Positions 42,427 through 51,713 of a stretch of DNA of 64,000 nucleotides are shown here, one piece after another. Location of the stretch: positions 124,001-188,000 of the forward strand of contig JACJXH010000007.1 in assembly GCA_020636745.1 (NCBI GenBank), in the 5' to 3' direction. Positions within the stretch are counted from its first letter, which is position 1; each line of letters starts with the position of its first letter. Source of the stretch: Lentimicrobiaceae bacterium. GTDB taxonomy: Bacteria; Bacteroidota; Bacteroidia; Bacteroidales; Lentimicrobiaceae. The notes under the pieces are model-generated. The model saw only the letters and a list, made by a program, of their open reading frames with translations. It was not told the origin of the DNA and did no database searches. A program made the position numbers and the translations under genes.

Positions 42427-45114
42427 TTAATCTTTCAAATAGTTTTTATTGAAAAACTGCAGGTATGCATCCGTGTTTTTTTCTTTAAAGAAAACCGGAT
42501 AGTTTTCAGCAGAAATAAGGAACTGTACAAATGTACCTTCTTTTATGCCTGAAAATACATATTTGTCTTCCTTTATTCCATTAAAATAGCGCTTCGCTTT
42601 GTCCAGATCGCCGAAGCTGCTGATGGTTATCATTTGCCGGTTGTTGTCAAGTAATACACTGTTGACCTGTAGGTTGTCAACGCTGTAATTTTTTGTATTA
42701 AAATCAGTAATTCTGACTTTGGTTCCATAAACATTAACAGCAGACCCATCCACCACCAGGGCATAAAAATGGGTGGCAGTTGTGTTTACTTTATACATAG
42801 AGTAATCAAGGGGCTTTGCTTCGGCCTGACCATTTGAGGAGTTGCTTTCTCCTTCTTTCAATGCTGTTATGCTGCCATCGGGGCTAACAGGCCCAAGTAA
42901 TCTGCGTGCCATGTCAACTACATCGCTTGCAGGGTAAAGCGCTATTAACCTTGTAAGTTCCGCTTTCATGGTATCAGCATTTTCGGTTTTCCCGCGCGAA
43001 AGAGCTCTGATGAAAGCGAATTTAGGCATCAGATTTACATCGGTGTATTTTGAGAGTGCTTCGTTGCTGTATATGATGGCTGTTCTGAATTGCTTTCTTT
43101 CAAAGGCAACATATGTTTCTTCATATAATGATTTTACCCTGTTGCGGATGGCTTCCAGCTCAACATTATAATTCGGGTCAATCAGTATTTTTGCATAATC
43201 GCTCTCCGGAAAGTTCTGAATAATCAGATCTTTGTGATATGACATTCTTGTTGAGTCGCCCATATCACGAAAGGCACGGTATAAATGATAATTGGCCTGA
43301 AGAGCGTTTTTGTCTTCAGGAAACCTGGTAATCAACTGGTGAAACGACTCGATTGCTTTAGGTTTGTCAAACAGCTCTTCCAGGAAAATAATGCCTGAAT
43401 TAAACAGCCCGTCAGCAATTAAACCATTACTGGCCGTTAATTTTTCAGGAGTTGTAGGTAAGTCTTTCAGGTAGGTAGCGCGGTTTTTCATGTCTGAGCT
43501 GCCTTTGCCTCCTTCGGATGCTGTTTGCGTTGAATCAGCCGGAGATTCTCCCGATTCATCAGCAATTGGTTCGATATTCACCTCTCGCTTGTTGCTCAGA
43601 CGCCAGTTGTCTTCCAGCCTTCTTCTGCCCCATTTGCGCGTAAACTCGCTGAAGCCCATGCTGATAGCTGATGGGTTGTAAAAATACCAACCACCTCCGC
43701 CAACTGATGTAGTACCTTTGGTCGGATCAACAATTTGCCGGCCCTGAAGTCCTACGCCTGACATCATTGCGAGCTTTTCCTCTTCTTCTTTTCTTTTAGC
43801 TTCTTCTTCTTTTTTGATGTATTCGGCAATTGCCTTGTCAATTATTTTATTTCTTTCTGCTTCAGGCATTCCGGCAAGGTTTTGCAAACTATCCTGCACA
43901 TGGATTGTTTGCAGGTTGATCACCAGTCGGGTGAGGATGTCGGTTTTTTCTGCAATTTTTTCGTAGTCCGGAAAGTCTTTAGGCAGAAACATCATGGCAC
44001 TGTCGTAATAGGCCTGCGCCAGCCTGTAATCAGGCCTTTTAAAATATTTATCGGCCAGCCTGAGCGAAGAGGTTGACTTTTGGTAGTCATTTGAAACACT
44101 GCTGGCAACTGACTTGCGAAGGTATTGAACTTCGAGAGTGTCGTTTTTGTCTTTCAATGCGATTTCGGCCAGGGCAAAATAAATCTGATCGTTAAAATCC
44201 TTGTTTTTGGCGTCTCGCAGCATTTTTTCGAGTTCCTTAACAATGAGCCTTTTATCGCCGCTGTTGGCATTGTAAACTCTTGCCAGGTTGATGCGGGCAT
44301 TAAAAGCCATTTCAAAAGAAGCCGAACCTTTAATCACCTTTGTATAATATTCGCCTGAACGGTTGTCCTTACCTTCCTTTTGATAAATCTGGCCCAGGAT
44401 AAAGTTAATGCGTGTGCGGAGTTTTCCGTTTGAGTTAAGAGGTATGGCTTTTTCAAGAAATTCGCGGGCTTGTCCATATTTTCCCTGTGCAATAAACATA
44501 TCAGCATAAGCAAGGGGTAAATCTTTGCGAACAATCCAGGGAAGTAATTGCCCGACAGATTCAGAAGAGATCAGATCATAAGTAGTGATGGCCTTGTCGT
44601 ATTGCTTCAACTGTTTATAGGTGCGTCCCATCCAGAGCATGGCTTCGTATTTAACGGGCTCGTCGCTATATTGACGGCTAACATATTCAAAGGCTCTGCG
44701 GGCTGCATTGTAATCCTGTTTGTAAAAATTGGCTTTCCCTATCAGCATATAGCTGTATATCACCCATCTCACATGTTCCTTCTTGTCGAAAACCATGGAA
44801 TGACGCTGAATGACCTTTGAGGCTTTTTCAATAGCTCTGTCCATATTTGGATTGATGGCCTGGGCATTGCTTTGTGTGCCGAAATTATAAACCGGCAAAA
44901 CCGATGTGTAATTATCGCGGGCACTTTTTCTGAGTTCAGATATACCATCTTTAAGGCTTTCATTTCCGTTCCAGTATGCATTATAATGCGCTGTAAGGTT
45001 ATGATAAGCTCTTCTGGTAAATGTATTCTTCTTGGTTGAACAGGCTGTTACCAACAAAAGGCTTGCGAATGCCCAAAGAAATATTGTACGGGGTTTAATT
45101 AAATTTGCAGTCAA
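42427..45114 (-). CDS. porW: T9SS lipoprotein PorW/SprE, TPR-rich
   Basis: 895 residues. Lipoprotein signal with lipobox LLLVTAC (Cys25), followed by the conserved CSTKKNTFTRRAYHNLTAHYN-type start seen in PorW/SprE. Many TPR-like helices fill about 90-420 (YNAARRAFEYVS, YDKAITTYDLI, KYGQAREFLEKAI) and again about 590-720; a charged KKEEEAKRKEEEEK helix (about 445-460) lies between. In Porphyromonas and Flavobacterium this outer-membrane lipoprotein is needed for T9SS function, linking the PorK/N ring to the attachment/translocon side. It is 6.6 kb from the porP-N operon. It heads a minus-strand series with bactofilin and AtpZ. The length and N-terminal signature make the call strong. Confidence 0.88.
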   Translation of the reverse strand: MTANLIKPRTIFLWAFASLLLVTACSTKKNTFTRRAYHNLTAHYNAYWNGNESLKDGISELRKSARDNYTSVLPVYNFGTQSNAQAINPNMDRAIEKASKVIQRHSMVFDKKEHVRWVIYSYMLIGKANFYKQDYNAARRAFEYVSRQYSDEPVKYEAMLWMGRTYKQLKQYDKAITTYDLISSESVGQLLPWIVRKDLPLAYADMFIAQGKYGQAREFLEKAIPLNSNGKLRTRINFILGQIYQKEGKDNRSGEYYTKVIKGSASFEMAFNARINLARVYNANSGDKRLIVKELEKMLRDAKNKDFNDQIYFALAEIALKDKNDTLEVQYLRKSVASSVSNDYQKSTSSLRLADKYFKRPDYRLAQAYYDSAMMFLPKDFPDYEKIAEKTDILTRLVINLQTIHVQDSLQNLAGMPEAERNKIIDKAIAEYIKKEEEAKRKEEEEKLAMMSGVGLQGRQIVDPTKGTTSVGGGGWYFYNPSAISMGFSEFTRKWGRRRLEDNWRLSNKREVNIEPIADESGESPADSTQTASEGGKGSSDMKNRATYLKDLPTTPEKLTASNGLIADGLFNSGIIFLEELFDKPKAIESFHQLITRFPEDKNALQANYHLYRAFRDMGDSTRMSYHKDLIIQNFPESDYAKILIDPNYNVELEAIRNRVKSLYEETYVAFERKQFRTAIIYSNEALSKYTDVNLMPKFAFIRALSRGKTENADTMKAELTRLIALYPASDVVDMARRLLGPVSPDGSITALKEGESNSSNGQAEAKPLDYSMYKVNTTATHFYALVVDGSAVNVYGTKVRITDFNTKNYSVDNLQVNSVLLDNNRQMITISSFGDLDKAKRYFNGIKEDKYVFSGIKEGTFVQFLISAENYPVFFKEKNTDAYLQFFNKNYLKD

Positions 45115-45156
45115 GGATATACCGGTTTACAGTTCCATTAATTAACTGATAATTTG

Positions 45157-45204
45157 CAAAAATATTTTATTTTTTCGAATCGGACTGTGCCAAACGCAAA
45201 TATA
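45157..45204 (-). promoter_or_regulatory. Candidate promoter elements for porW
   Basis: Two TAnnTTTG matches on the minus strand: TATTTTTG at 45157-45164 and TATATTTG at 45197-45204, 43 and 83 bp upstream of the start. Neither has a TTTG at the best spacing. Confidence 0.3.
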
Positions 45205-45406
45205 TGTCTGTTTCTGCAAATATGAAAGGCTAAAATTATGGAAGCAGAGTTGTTAAGGAAGCAGATTAATTACTGGTGTTGGCTTTCAGATGTCTTTATT
45301 TATGAAGGGCAATCTGATATTGATTATGCAAAGTTAAAGGCTTAAACTTCATGGCAGTACTTTTTTTCCGATATTTGCAGCTGATTAGAATTTTTATACC
45401 GTTTAC

Positions 45407-46318
45407 ATGGCTTCTAGAAAATCCGGCGTGAATGCTGATGCTGAGAAAAAAGTCCGCTGGTACCACAAACTCAGGGATAAATACAGGCTCATCATTCTGA
45501 ATGAAGACACTTTTGAGGAAAAACTTTCCTTCAGGTTGTCGCGTCTGAATGTGTTTGTAGTTACAGGTATGCTGGCCATCATCCTGGTTTTTCTTACTTC
45601 CTATCTCATAGCTTTTACTCCGCTTCGCGAATATATTCCCGGGTACAAGGATACCAATATTCAAAAAGATTTGTACGAATTGCAGCTGAAGTCAGACTCT
45701 ATTGAACAGGCCGTAAGAGCAAAGGATTTGTATATTAACAATATGCGCAGGGTTTTGCTTGGTGAGGAGCCTTCTGATATCTCTGCTGAGCAACCAAAGT
45801 TGGATTCTGTAGGGCGTGCCCGGTACGCTGGCATCGATAATAAAAAGTCTAAAGATGATTCATTACTCAGGGCTGAATACGAAGCACAAAATCTTTATAA
45901 TCTGAAAGTTGGTGAAAAGGATGCGGTTCGCCGCAATCTGCCGTTAAGCAAGCTTAATTTCTTTACACCGCTTAAAGGTTCTGTTACCAATAAATTCAAT
46001 GCTTCACAGCAGCATTATGGAGTTGATATTGCAGCTGCACGAAATGAAGCCGTAAAGTCAACTTATGACGGAACGGTTATTTTCTCGGAATGGACTGCTG
46101 AAACCGGTCATGTAATTGCCATTCAGCATGCCGGCAATGTCGTGTCTGTTTATAAGCACAATTCAGTGCTCTTGCGTAAACAGGGTGCGTTTGTGAAAGC
46201 AGGTGAGTCTATTGCAATAGTGGGCGAATCAGGCGAATATTCAACAGGTCCGCATCTGCATTTTGAACTGTGGATCAACGGTTCGCCAGTTGATCCTGAA
46301 AATTACATGGTTTTTTGA
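45407..46318 (+). CDS. M23 (LytM-type) peptidoglycan endopeptidase, membrane-anchored
   Basis: 303 residues: short cytoplasmic N-terminus, one membrane helix (about 49-70), a coiled-coil linker (about 85-170) and a C-terminal M23 domain (about 185-300). All zinc and catalytic residues are visible: His203 and Asp207 (HYGVDIA), His251 (YKHNS), and His283/His285 (GPHLHFE). So it should cut peptide cross-links in the periplasmic wall, unlike degenerate LytM activators. It is divergent from porW (292-bp shared region) and 16 bp upstream of dxr. The N-terminal KVRWYHKLRDKYRLII stretch is common in Bacteroidota homologues. Confidence 0.93.
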   Translation: MASRKSGVNADAEKKVRWYHKLRDKYRLIILNEDTFEEKLSFRLSRLNVFVVTGMLAIILVFLTSYLIAFTPLREYIPGYKDTNIQKDLYELQLKSDSIEQAVRAKDLYINNMRRVLLGEEPSDISAEQPKLDSVGRARYAGIDNKKSKDDSLLRAEYEAQNLYNLKVGEKDAVRRNLPLSKLNFFTPLKGSVTNKFNASQQHYGVDIAAARNEAVKSTYDGTVIFSEWTAETGHVIAIQHAGNVVSVYKHNSVLLRKQGAFVKAGESIAIVGESGEYSTGPHLHFELWINGSPVDPENYMVF

Positions 46319-46334
46319 TTTAAAGCATATTCAA

Positions 46335-47498
46335 TTGAAAAAGCGTTTGGCAATACTTGGGTCTACCGGCTCAATTGGTACACAGGCTCTTGAAGTGGTG
46401 AGACAACAGCCTGAAAATTTTCAGATTGAAGTGCTTTCTGCATTCAACAGTGCAGGGCTGCTGATTGAACAGGCTGTGGAATTTAAACCCAATGCCGTTA
46501 TAATTGGGGTACCTGATCTTTATGATAAAGTTGCCTCTGCTTTGCAGCCTCTTGATATAAAAGTGTATGCAGGTGAGGATGCTTTGTGCCAGATTCTGGA
46601 AATGGAATCTATTGACATGGTGCTGGTTGCATTGGTTGGCTATGCCGGCCTTAAGCCTACCCTCAGCGCCATTGCTGCCGGAAAGCAAATTGCCATTGCC
46701 AATAAGGAAACTTTTGTTGTGGCAGGCGAACTGGTTACCCGTTTGGCGCAGCAAAAAGGTGTGAATCTGTTCCCTGTCGATTCTGAGCATTCCGCAATTT
46801 TCCAGTGTATGGCCGGCGAGTTTCAGAATCCTATCGAAAAAATATATCTTACTGCCTCTGGAGGCCCTTTCAGAGGGAAAACACATGAGTTTCTTTCTAC
46901 TGCAACCAGGGCCGAAGCATTAAAGCATCCAAACTGGAATATGGGCTGCAAAGTTACCATCGATTCAGCTACACTGATGAATAAAGGGCTGGAGGTAATT
47001 GAAGCCCGTTGGTTGTTTGGGGTGCCTGCTGATAAAATTGATGTGGTGGTGCACCCTCAGTCAGTCATTCATAGTATGGTTCAGTTTGAAGATGGCTCCA
47101 TAAAGGCTCAGATGGGCCTGGCCGATATGAAACTCCCCATTCAGTATGCACTGTCTTATCCAACACGTTTAAAAACACCAGGCGCTCGTTTTAATTTTGC
47201 TGACTATCCGAATTTAACTTTCGAAAAGCCGGATACTGAAAATTTCCGGTGTCTGAGTCTTGCTTATGAAGCGCTTCGTACAGGAGGCAATATGCCCTGT
47301 GTGTTAAATGCGGCTAATGAAATTGCAGTCAACAGCTTTCTAAAGGATAAAATTGGTTTCCTGGAAATTCCAGACATCATTGCATCATGCATGGCTAAAG
47401 TACAGTTTATTGCTAAGCCTGATATTGAAGCCTATGCTGCCACAGATAAGGAAACCAGGGCCTTGGCTTCCAGCCTGGCCGGACATTCTCCAGCTTAG
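46335..47498 (+). CDS. dxr: 1-deoxy-D-xylulose 5-phosphate reductoisomerase
   Basis: Start set at TTG 46335, giving about 387 residues (LKKRLAILGSTGSIG), the usual length of Dxr. An upstream ATG at 46263 would overlap the M23 gene by 56 bp and add an N-terminus unlike the family. Motifs: NADPH-binding GSTGSIG; NKETFVVAGE; metal/substrate site PVDSEHSAIFQC; flexible loop TASGGPFR; DSATLMNKGLEVIEARWLF; HPQSVIHSMVQFEDGS. It commits DXP to the MEP isoprenoid pathway. rseP follows 61 bp downstream, an arrangement common in this phylum. Confidence 0.97.
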   Translation: MKKRLAILGSTGSIGTQALEVVRQQPENFQIEVLSAFNSAGLLIEQAVEFKPNAVIIGVPDLYDKVASALQPLDIKVYAGEDALCQILEMESIDMVLVALVGYAGLKPTLSAIAAGKQIAIANKETFVVAGELVTRLAQQKGVNLFPVDSEHSAIFQCMAGEFQNPIEKIYLTASGGPFRGKTHEFLSTATRAEALKHPNWNMGCKVTIDSATLMNKGLEVIEARWLFGVPADKIDVVVHPQSVIHSMVQFEDGSIKAQMGLADMKLPIQYALSYPTRLKTPGARFNFADYPNLTFEKPDTENFRCLSLAYEALRTGGNMPCVLNAANEIAVNSFLKDKIGFLEIPDIIASCMAKVQFIAKPDIEAYAATDKETRALASSLAGHSPA

Positions 47499-47559
47499 CT
47501 TTTAAACCTTCACCCAAAAATATTGTTTAGTCAAATTAATTAATCTTTCAGACGTTCAA

Positions 47560-48879
47560 ATGGAAATTCTCGTAAAAGCCGCCCAATTATTGCTTAGCCT
47601 CTCTATACTGGTTATTTTTCATGAATTCGGGCATTTTATTACAGCTAAAATATTTAAAACACGTGTTGAAAAGTTTTATCTTTTCTTCGATCCATGGTTT
47701 TCATTGTTTAAGTTTACCAAGGGAGAAACTGAATATGGTCTTGGCTGGCTTCCATTGGGTGGCTACGTCAAGATTTCAGGAATGATTGATGAATCAATGG
47801 ATAAGGAGCAAATGGCCTTGCCTCCCCAGCCATATGAATTTCGTAGCAAGCCATCGTGGCAGCGCCTGATTATTATGCTTGGGGGCGTTTCGGTAAATAT
47901 CCTGCTTGCCATTGCCATTTATGTGGGAATGCTTTGGGCCTGGGGCGAGCAGTATTTGCCTACTTCTGAAGTAAAGTATGGTATAGTCGCCGATTCAGTC
48001 GCTCAGGAAATGGGGTTGCGGAATGGCGATAAGATATTGTCGGTTGATAATGAGAAAGTTGAAGACTTTTTCAAAATTCCGGGAAGGATTATTCTGGATA
48101 ATGCCAAAACCATTCAGGTCGAACGCAATGGTGCGCCTTACACGGTTCAAATTCCCGAAGGTTTTTTGGCCAAACTGCTCAAACACCAGTCGCCTGATTT
48201 TATTAATGCCCGTATGCCATTTGTTGTTGAAGGCTTTTCAAAAGGTTCAGCTGCTGAAGCTGCCGGAGTAAAAGCCGGCGACAGAATTATTGGTATAAAC
48301 GATACACTGGTAGCCTTTTTTGATGAATTCAGAAACGTGATTCCGGCTTACAAATCACAGGAAATCAGTTTAAAGGTTGTGCGAAATGCCGATACGCTCA
48401 AGTTAAATGTAATGGTTCCTGAAACCGGACTTATCGGAGCGTTTACCAATCCAGCCAAACATTTTAATTTCAGCGATAAAAATTATTCTTTGTTGGCTGC
48501 TATCCCGGCCGGATTTGCCAAAACCTGGAGGGGCGTTGGTAATTACCTTAAACAATTGAAGCTTTTATTCTCTCCTGAGGTTAAAGCCTACGAATCTGTT
48601 GGTGGTTTTATTACGATTGGCAATATTTTCCCATCGGTTTGGGATTGGCAGGCTTTCTGGAGCCTTACTGCTTTTCTCTCCATTATGCTGGCAATTTTAA
48701 ATGTATTGCCTATTCCGGCTCTTGATGGTGGCCATGTGATGTTTCTGATGTATGAAATGGTAACTGGCCGTAAACCTTCTGATAAATTCCTTGAGTATGC
48801 TCAGATTGTTGGAATGGTGCTTTTATTTGCCCTTCTTATTTTTGCCAATGGGAATGATATTGTAAAGCTCTTCAGGTAG
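47560..48879 (+). CDS. rseP: RIP metalloprotease RseP (site-2 protease, M50)
   Basis: 439 residues. Zinc-binding HEFGH (21-25) in the first membrane helix, GGYVKISGM loop, two PDZ-like regions (about 135-205 and 215-300), and the second metal motif LDGGH with Asp389 near the C-terminus, followed by two closing helices. Cleaves membrane-embedded anti-sigma factors and leftover signal peptides. In an operon with dxr and terminated by the hairpin at 48905. Confidence 0.96.
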   Translation: MEILVKAAQLLLSLSILVIFHEFGHFITAKIFKTRVEKFYLFFDPWFSLFKFTKGETEYGLGWLPLGGYVKISGMIDESMDKEQMALPPQPYEFRSKPSWQRLIIMLGGVSVNILLAIAIYVGMLWAWGEQYLPTSEVKYGIVADSVAQEMGLRNGDKILSVDNEKVEDFFKIPGRIILDNAKTIQVERNGAPYTVQIPEGFLAKLLKHQSPDFINARMPFVVEGFSKGSAAEAAGVKAGDRIIGINDTLVAFFDEFRNVIPAYKSQEISLKVVRNADTLKLNVMVPETGLIGAFTNPAKHFNFSDKNYSLLAAIPAGFAKTWRGVGNYLKQLKLLFSPEVKAYESVGGFITIGNIFPSVWDWQAFWSLTAFLSIMLAILNVLPIPALDGGHVMFLMYEMVTGRKPSDKFLEYAQIVGMVLLFALLIFANGNDIVKLFR

Positions 48880-49259
48880 CCTGAATCTGCAAACGGATGA
48901 AAGCAGACATGACAGGATTTAATATTCCTTCATGTCTGTTTTTTTGTAGTGCAATTTTTTTGCAATAAAATGTGCGAGAGCGATCCATGACAGGATGATG
49001 GCTTTGGTACAAAATCATTGCTTTTGCCAGTTTTTTTGGGCGGGCAATTCCAGGGTTGAAAAAATCAGAAGGCAACTTCATTGCGATGTGAAGCAAGTTG
49101 TTGCCTGTTTTTATCTCAGGGTAATGTCATTTTGTTTTCTCTGTGAACCCAATGGCAGATAAGATCCATTTCAGATGTGGAGATCAATTATCACCAGCCT
49201 GATATTACATGGCTGGCTTCAGGCTATTGGATGAATTTCAGAAAGGGTTTGTATGAAGT
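48880..49259. other. Convergent intergenic region after rseP
   Basis: 380 bp with no gene. It holds the rseP terminator, a second plus-strand hairpin (AGGCAAC / GTTGCCT, 49070-49106, followed by TGTTTTT) and an AGCCTGA / TCAGGCT inverted repeat (49196-49225) beside the stop of the minus-strand YitT gene. Confidence 0.55.
48905..48946 (+). terminator. Intrinsic terminator after rseP
   Basis: CAGACATGA / TCATGTCTG stem (9 bp, extended after a one-base bulge), loop, then TTTTTTT. It lies 25 bp after the stop codon. Confidence 0.85.
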
Positions 49260-50153
49260 TTAGTCCTCCAGTTTGTCTTTTAGCGATTTAAATCCTTGGC
49301 CAAGTATTTCATTGGCATCCATTACTGTGACAAAAGCCTTTGGATCAGTTTTGTTGATAAACTCTTCAAGCATTGCTAACTCGCGGCGATTTACAACAGT
49401 AAAGATTACTTTTTTACTGGTGCCGTTATACATGCCTTCCCCATTCAGAAAAGTTCCGCCGCGATTGAGGTCATTGATTATCTTATCGCGAATGGCTTCA
49501 TGTTTATCCGATACAATTAATATTGTTTTCTCATATGAAACACCTGATAAAACAGCATCAATAACTTTGCCCATCACAAAAATGGTAATCCATGAGTAAA
49601 GAGGTATGCGCCAATCGCCAAAAGCGATAAAACCAAATAATACGATAACAGAATCAACGCCCATCATTAACTGTCCGAGGGGCAGATGAGTATATTTGGC
49701 AAGTATCATGGCAATAACATCTGAACCGCCTGAAGTGGCTTTAGATTTAAAAATGAGCCCTACACCTACGCCAACCAGCGCGCCGCCAAATATGGACGAA
49801 AGAAGCGGATCATTTTCGACCAATGGTTTTAATTCTGAAAAATAGGAAAGTACATCAACAAAAACTGAAGTTGAAATGAAACCCGTTACTGTTTTTGCGC
49901 CAAAACGCGGACCCAGAATGCGGGTTCCGATAATGGTAAGTGGTATGTTAAACGCGAGCGCTGTCATGCCCACCGGTAGCCCAAGCAGATGGTGAAGGAC
50001 AATGGAAATGCCATATATGCCACCCGGAACAATTTTATAAGGGACAATAAAATACACATAGCCCACTGATACAATCAACGTGCCTGCAATAATCAGTGAA
50101 TAGGCTATAAACCACTTTTTGGTAAAGAGCTTTTCCTTTTGTAAAAAAGCCAT
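49260..50153 (-). CDS. YitT-family membrane protein (copy 2)
   Basis: 297 residues: five to six membrane helices in the first 200 residues (YitT/DUF161 region with YKIVPGGIYGI and SKATSGGSDVIA motifs) and a cytosolic C-terminal DUF2179 domain (about 210-290; ends DANEILGQGFKSL). The family is widespread and its transported substrate is not firmly established. It is a tandem paralogue of the gene just upstream, 46 bp away on the same strand, and the two are similar along their whole length. Confidence 0.88.
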   Translation of the reverse strand: MAFLQKEKLFTKKWFIAYSLIIAGTLIVSVGYVYFIVPYKIVPGGIYGISIVLHHLLGLPVGMTALAFNIPLTIIGTRILGPRFGAKTVTGFISTSVFVDVLSYFSELKPLVENDPLLSSIFGGALVGVGVGLIFKSKATSGGSDVIAMILAKYTHLPLGQLMMGVDSVIVLFGFIAFGDWRIPLYSWITIFVMGKVIDAVLSGVSYEKTILIVSDKHEAIRDKIINDLNRGGTFLNGEGMYNGTSKKVIFTVVNRRELAMLEEFINKTDPKAFVTVMDANEILGQGFKSLKDKLED

Positions 50154-50199
50154 GTATGAGAAGTTAGATTTAAGTTTCTGTTGTTTGTGAATTCGGTTT

Positions 50200-51126
50200 T
50201 TACTCGGAAATTTTCTCTTTCAACGACTTAAACCCTTCTCCAAGAATTTCGTTAGCGTCCATCACTGTAACAAATGCTTTAGGATCAACCTGATGAATGT
50301 ATTCTTCAAGAATAGCTAACTCGCGACGATTAAGAACGGTAAAAATGATGGTTTTTTCTGAATTGTTAAACATCCCTTTACCGGGGATATAAGTTCCGCC
50401 CCGGCGTAAATCATTGATGATCTTATCTCTGATAAGTTCGAATTGATCAGAGATGATAATCAGGCTTTTGTCATAGCTGACACCCTGCATGGTAATGTCA
50501 ATGACTTTGCCGGTTACAAAAATAACAATCCATGAATACAAGGGGATTTTCCAATCCTGAAAAACAACCAAAGCAAGAAGAACAATGGCCGAGTCAACGT
50601 AAATCATAAGCTGGCCAAGTGGTAAGCGGGTGTATTTGGCAATAATCATGGCTACAATGTCGGAACCGCCTGAAGTAGCCTTGGATTTAAATATCAGTCC
50701 CAGTCCAAAACCAATCAGCACTCCGCCAAACACACAGGCCATAAGGATGTCGTCTGCCAGCCCCAGGGGGTCTTGTTCACCAACCACCATAGTTAGCAGA
50801 TCCATAAAAACGGAGGTTAAAACAAATCCAAGGACAGTTTTAACGCCAAAACGCGGCCCGAGTATTTTAATTCCCAGAATCGTTAGCGGAATGTTCAGTA
50901 ACAGGCCAAACAAGCCGATGGGTATACCGGTAGGCCAGAATGAAAAAAGGCCTCTCGAAAGATGATGTACCACAATGCCGATGCCATATACGCCCCCGGG
51001 AACTATGTTATAAGGGTTGATAAAAAAAACAAAACCTGCTGCCAGTATAAATGAACCAACTACAATTAATGTATTTGATATAAACCACTTTTTCGAAAAA
51101 AGCTTCTCTTTTACAAGAAATGTCAT
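50200..51126 (-). CDS. YitT-family membrane protein (copy 1)
   Basis: 308 residues with the same layout as its tandem partner: N-terminal membrane region (PYNIVPGGVYGI, SKATSGGSDIVA) and C-terminal DUF2179 domain (DANEILGEGFKSL). It has a slightly longer loop after the second helix (SFWPTGIPIG, about 57-66). First gene of the pair. No transporter partner or regulator lies nearby that would hint at the substrate. Confidence 0.88.
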   Translation of the reverse strand: MTFLVKEKLFSKKWFISNTLIVVGSFILAAGFVFFINPYNIVPGGVYGIGIVVHHLSRGLFSFWPTGIPIGLFGLLLNIPLTILGIKILGPRFGVKTVLGFVLTSVFMDLLTMVVGEQDPLGLADDILMACVFGGVLIGFGLGLIFKSKATSGGSDIVAMIIAKYTRLPLGQLMIYVDSAIVLLALVVFQDWKIPLYSWIVIFVTGKVIDITMQGVSYDKSLIIISDQFELIRDKIINDLRRGGTYIPGKGMFNNSEKTIIFTVLNRRELAILEEYIHQVDPKAFVTVMDANEILGEGFKSLKEKISE

Positions 51127-51509
51127 GTTAGTTTATTGTTAATGAGATGAATATATATTTGAATCAGGGGCTGCAAAGCTATGGAGATTTTTTAAATTTT
51201 CATGCCATCCCGTTAAATAATTGGCATAACCGGCATGGGATAATTGATGTTCTTTAAGGAAAAATATTGTTGTTAAATTCTGTGATTTATTGAGTCATTC
51301 ATTGCATCAACCATTTTGATCTTAAAATCTCATGAAATCTCAAATGTGCATGTCGTTGAAATTTATGAAGTTCAGTAGCAGACTTTGTAAAGCATTTTAT
51401 TATTGGGAAAGCAGAAAGTTTTAACTGGAATCCTGCGAAAAAACAAAGAATGGCTGTTTTTTTTTCATCGGAGGCCTCATAAGCAACATCTTTTTTTACA
51501 TAACTATCA

Positions 51510-51536
51510 TTTGGAAAGCTGAAAGTATTACTTTTG
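51510..51536 (+). promoter_or_regulatory. Candidate promoter of the por operon (distal)
   Basis: TTTG at 51510-51513 and TACTTTTG at 51529-51536, 15 bp apart; the -7 box fits TAnnTTTG, but the spacing is shorter than the usual 17-23. It lies about 180 bp upstream of porP. Confidence 0.3.
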
Positions 51537-51595
51537 TGTCTAATTCGGATAAATAAATCGGCAGCTATAAAATAAAACTGCTTTTTTAAGGTTAG

Positions 51596-51603
51596 TAACT
51601 TTG
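51596..51603 (+). promoter_or_regulatory. Candidate -7 element of the por operon (proximal)
   Basis: TAACTTTG fits TAnnTTTG, 111-118 bp upstream of porP. The upstream sequence is T-rich (CTTTTTT) but lacks a clean TTTG -33 box. Confidence 0.35.
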
Positions 51604-51713
51604 CTGTTTCGGGAAATACGGCAAATATTTTTGTGGTTGGCCCGTAAGATTCATACAGCGATTTAAAATCAAACCTGAGCAAACAGTTTTTCAATTAGCG
51701 GATTGATTATAAA

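Larger units (their letters stand above)
51127..51713. other. Regulatory region between the YitT pair and the por operon
   Basis: 587 bp divergent region. A TTG-started 131-codon frame on the minus strand (51299-51694) covers much of it but has no signal, domain or family feature and would overlap the por promoters, so I treat the stretch as non-coding. The left half is AT-rich with no visible structure. Confidence 0.5.

Noticed and set aside
46371..46886. 171-codon frame antisense to dxr
   Set aside because: Mirror of a highly conserved metabolic gene; third-position composition of dxr explains it.
48872..49096. 74-codon minus-strand frame after rseP
   Set aside because: Overlaps the rseP end and its terminator; composition is that of non-coding DNA.
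49196..49225. AGCCTGA/TCAGGCT inverted repeat after the YitT gene
   Set aside because: 7-bp stem with a 16-nt spacer and no T-run; too weak to call a terminator.
51299..51694. 131-codon minus-strand frame upstream of porP
   Set aside because: Starts with TTG, shows no domain, signal or family feature, and covers the likely por operon promoter region. Kept as non-coding.
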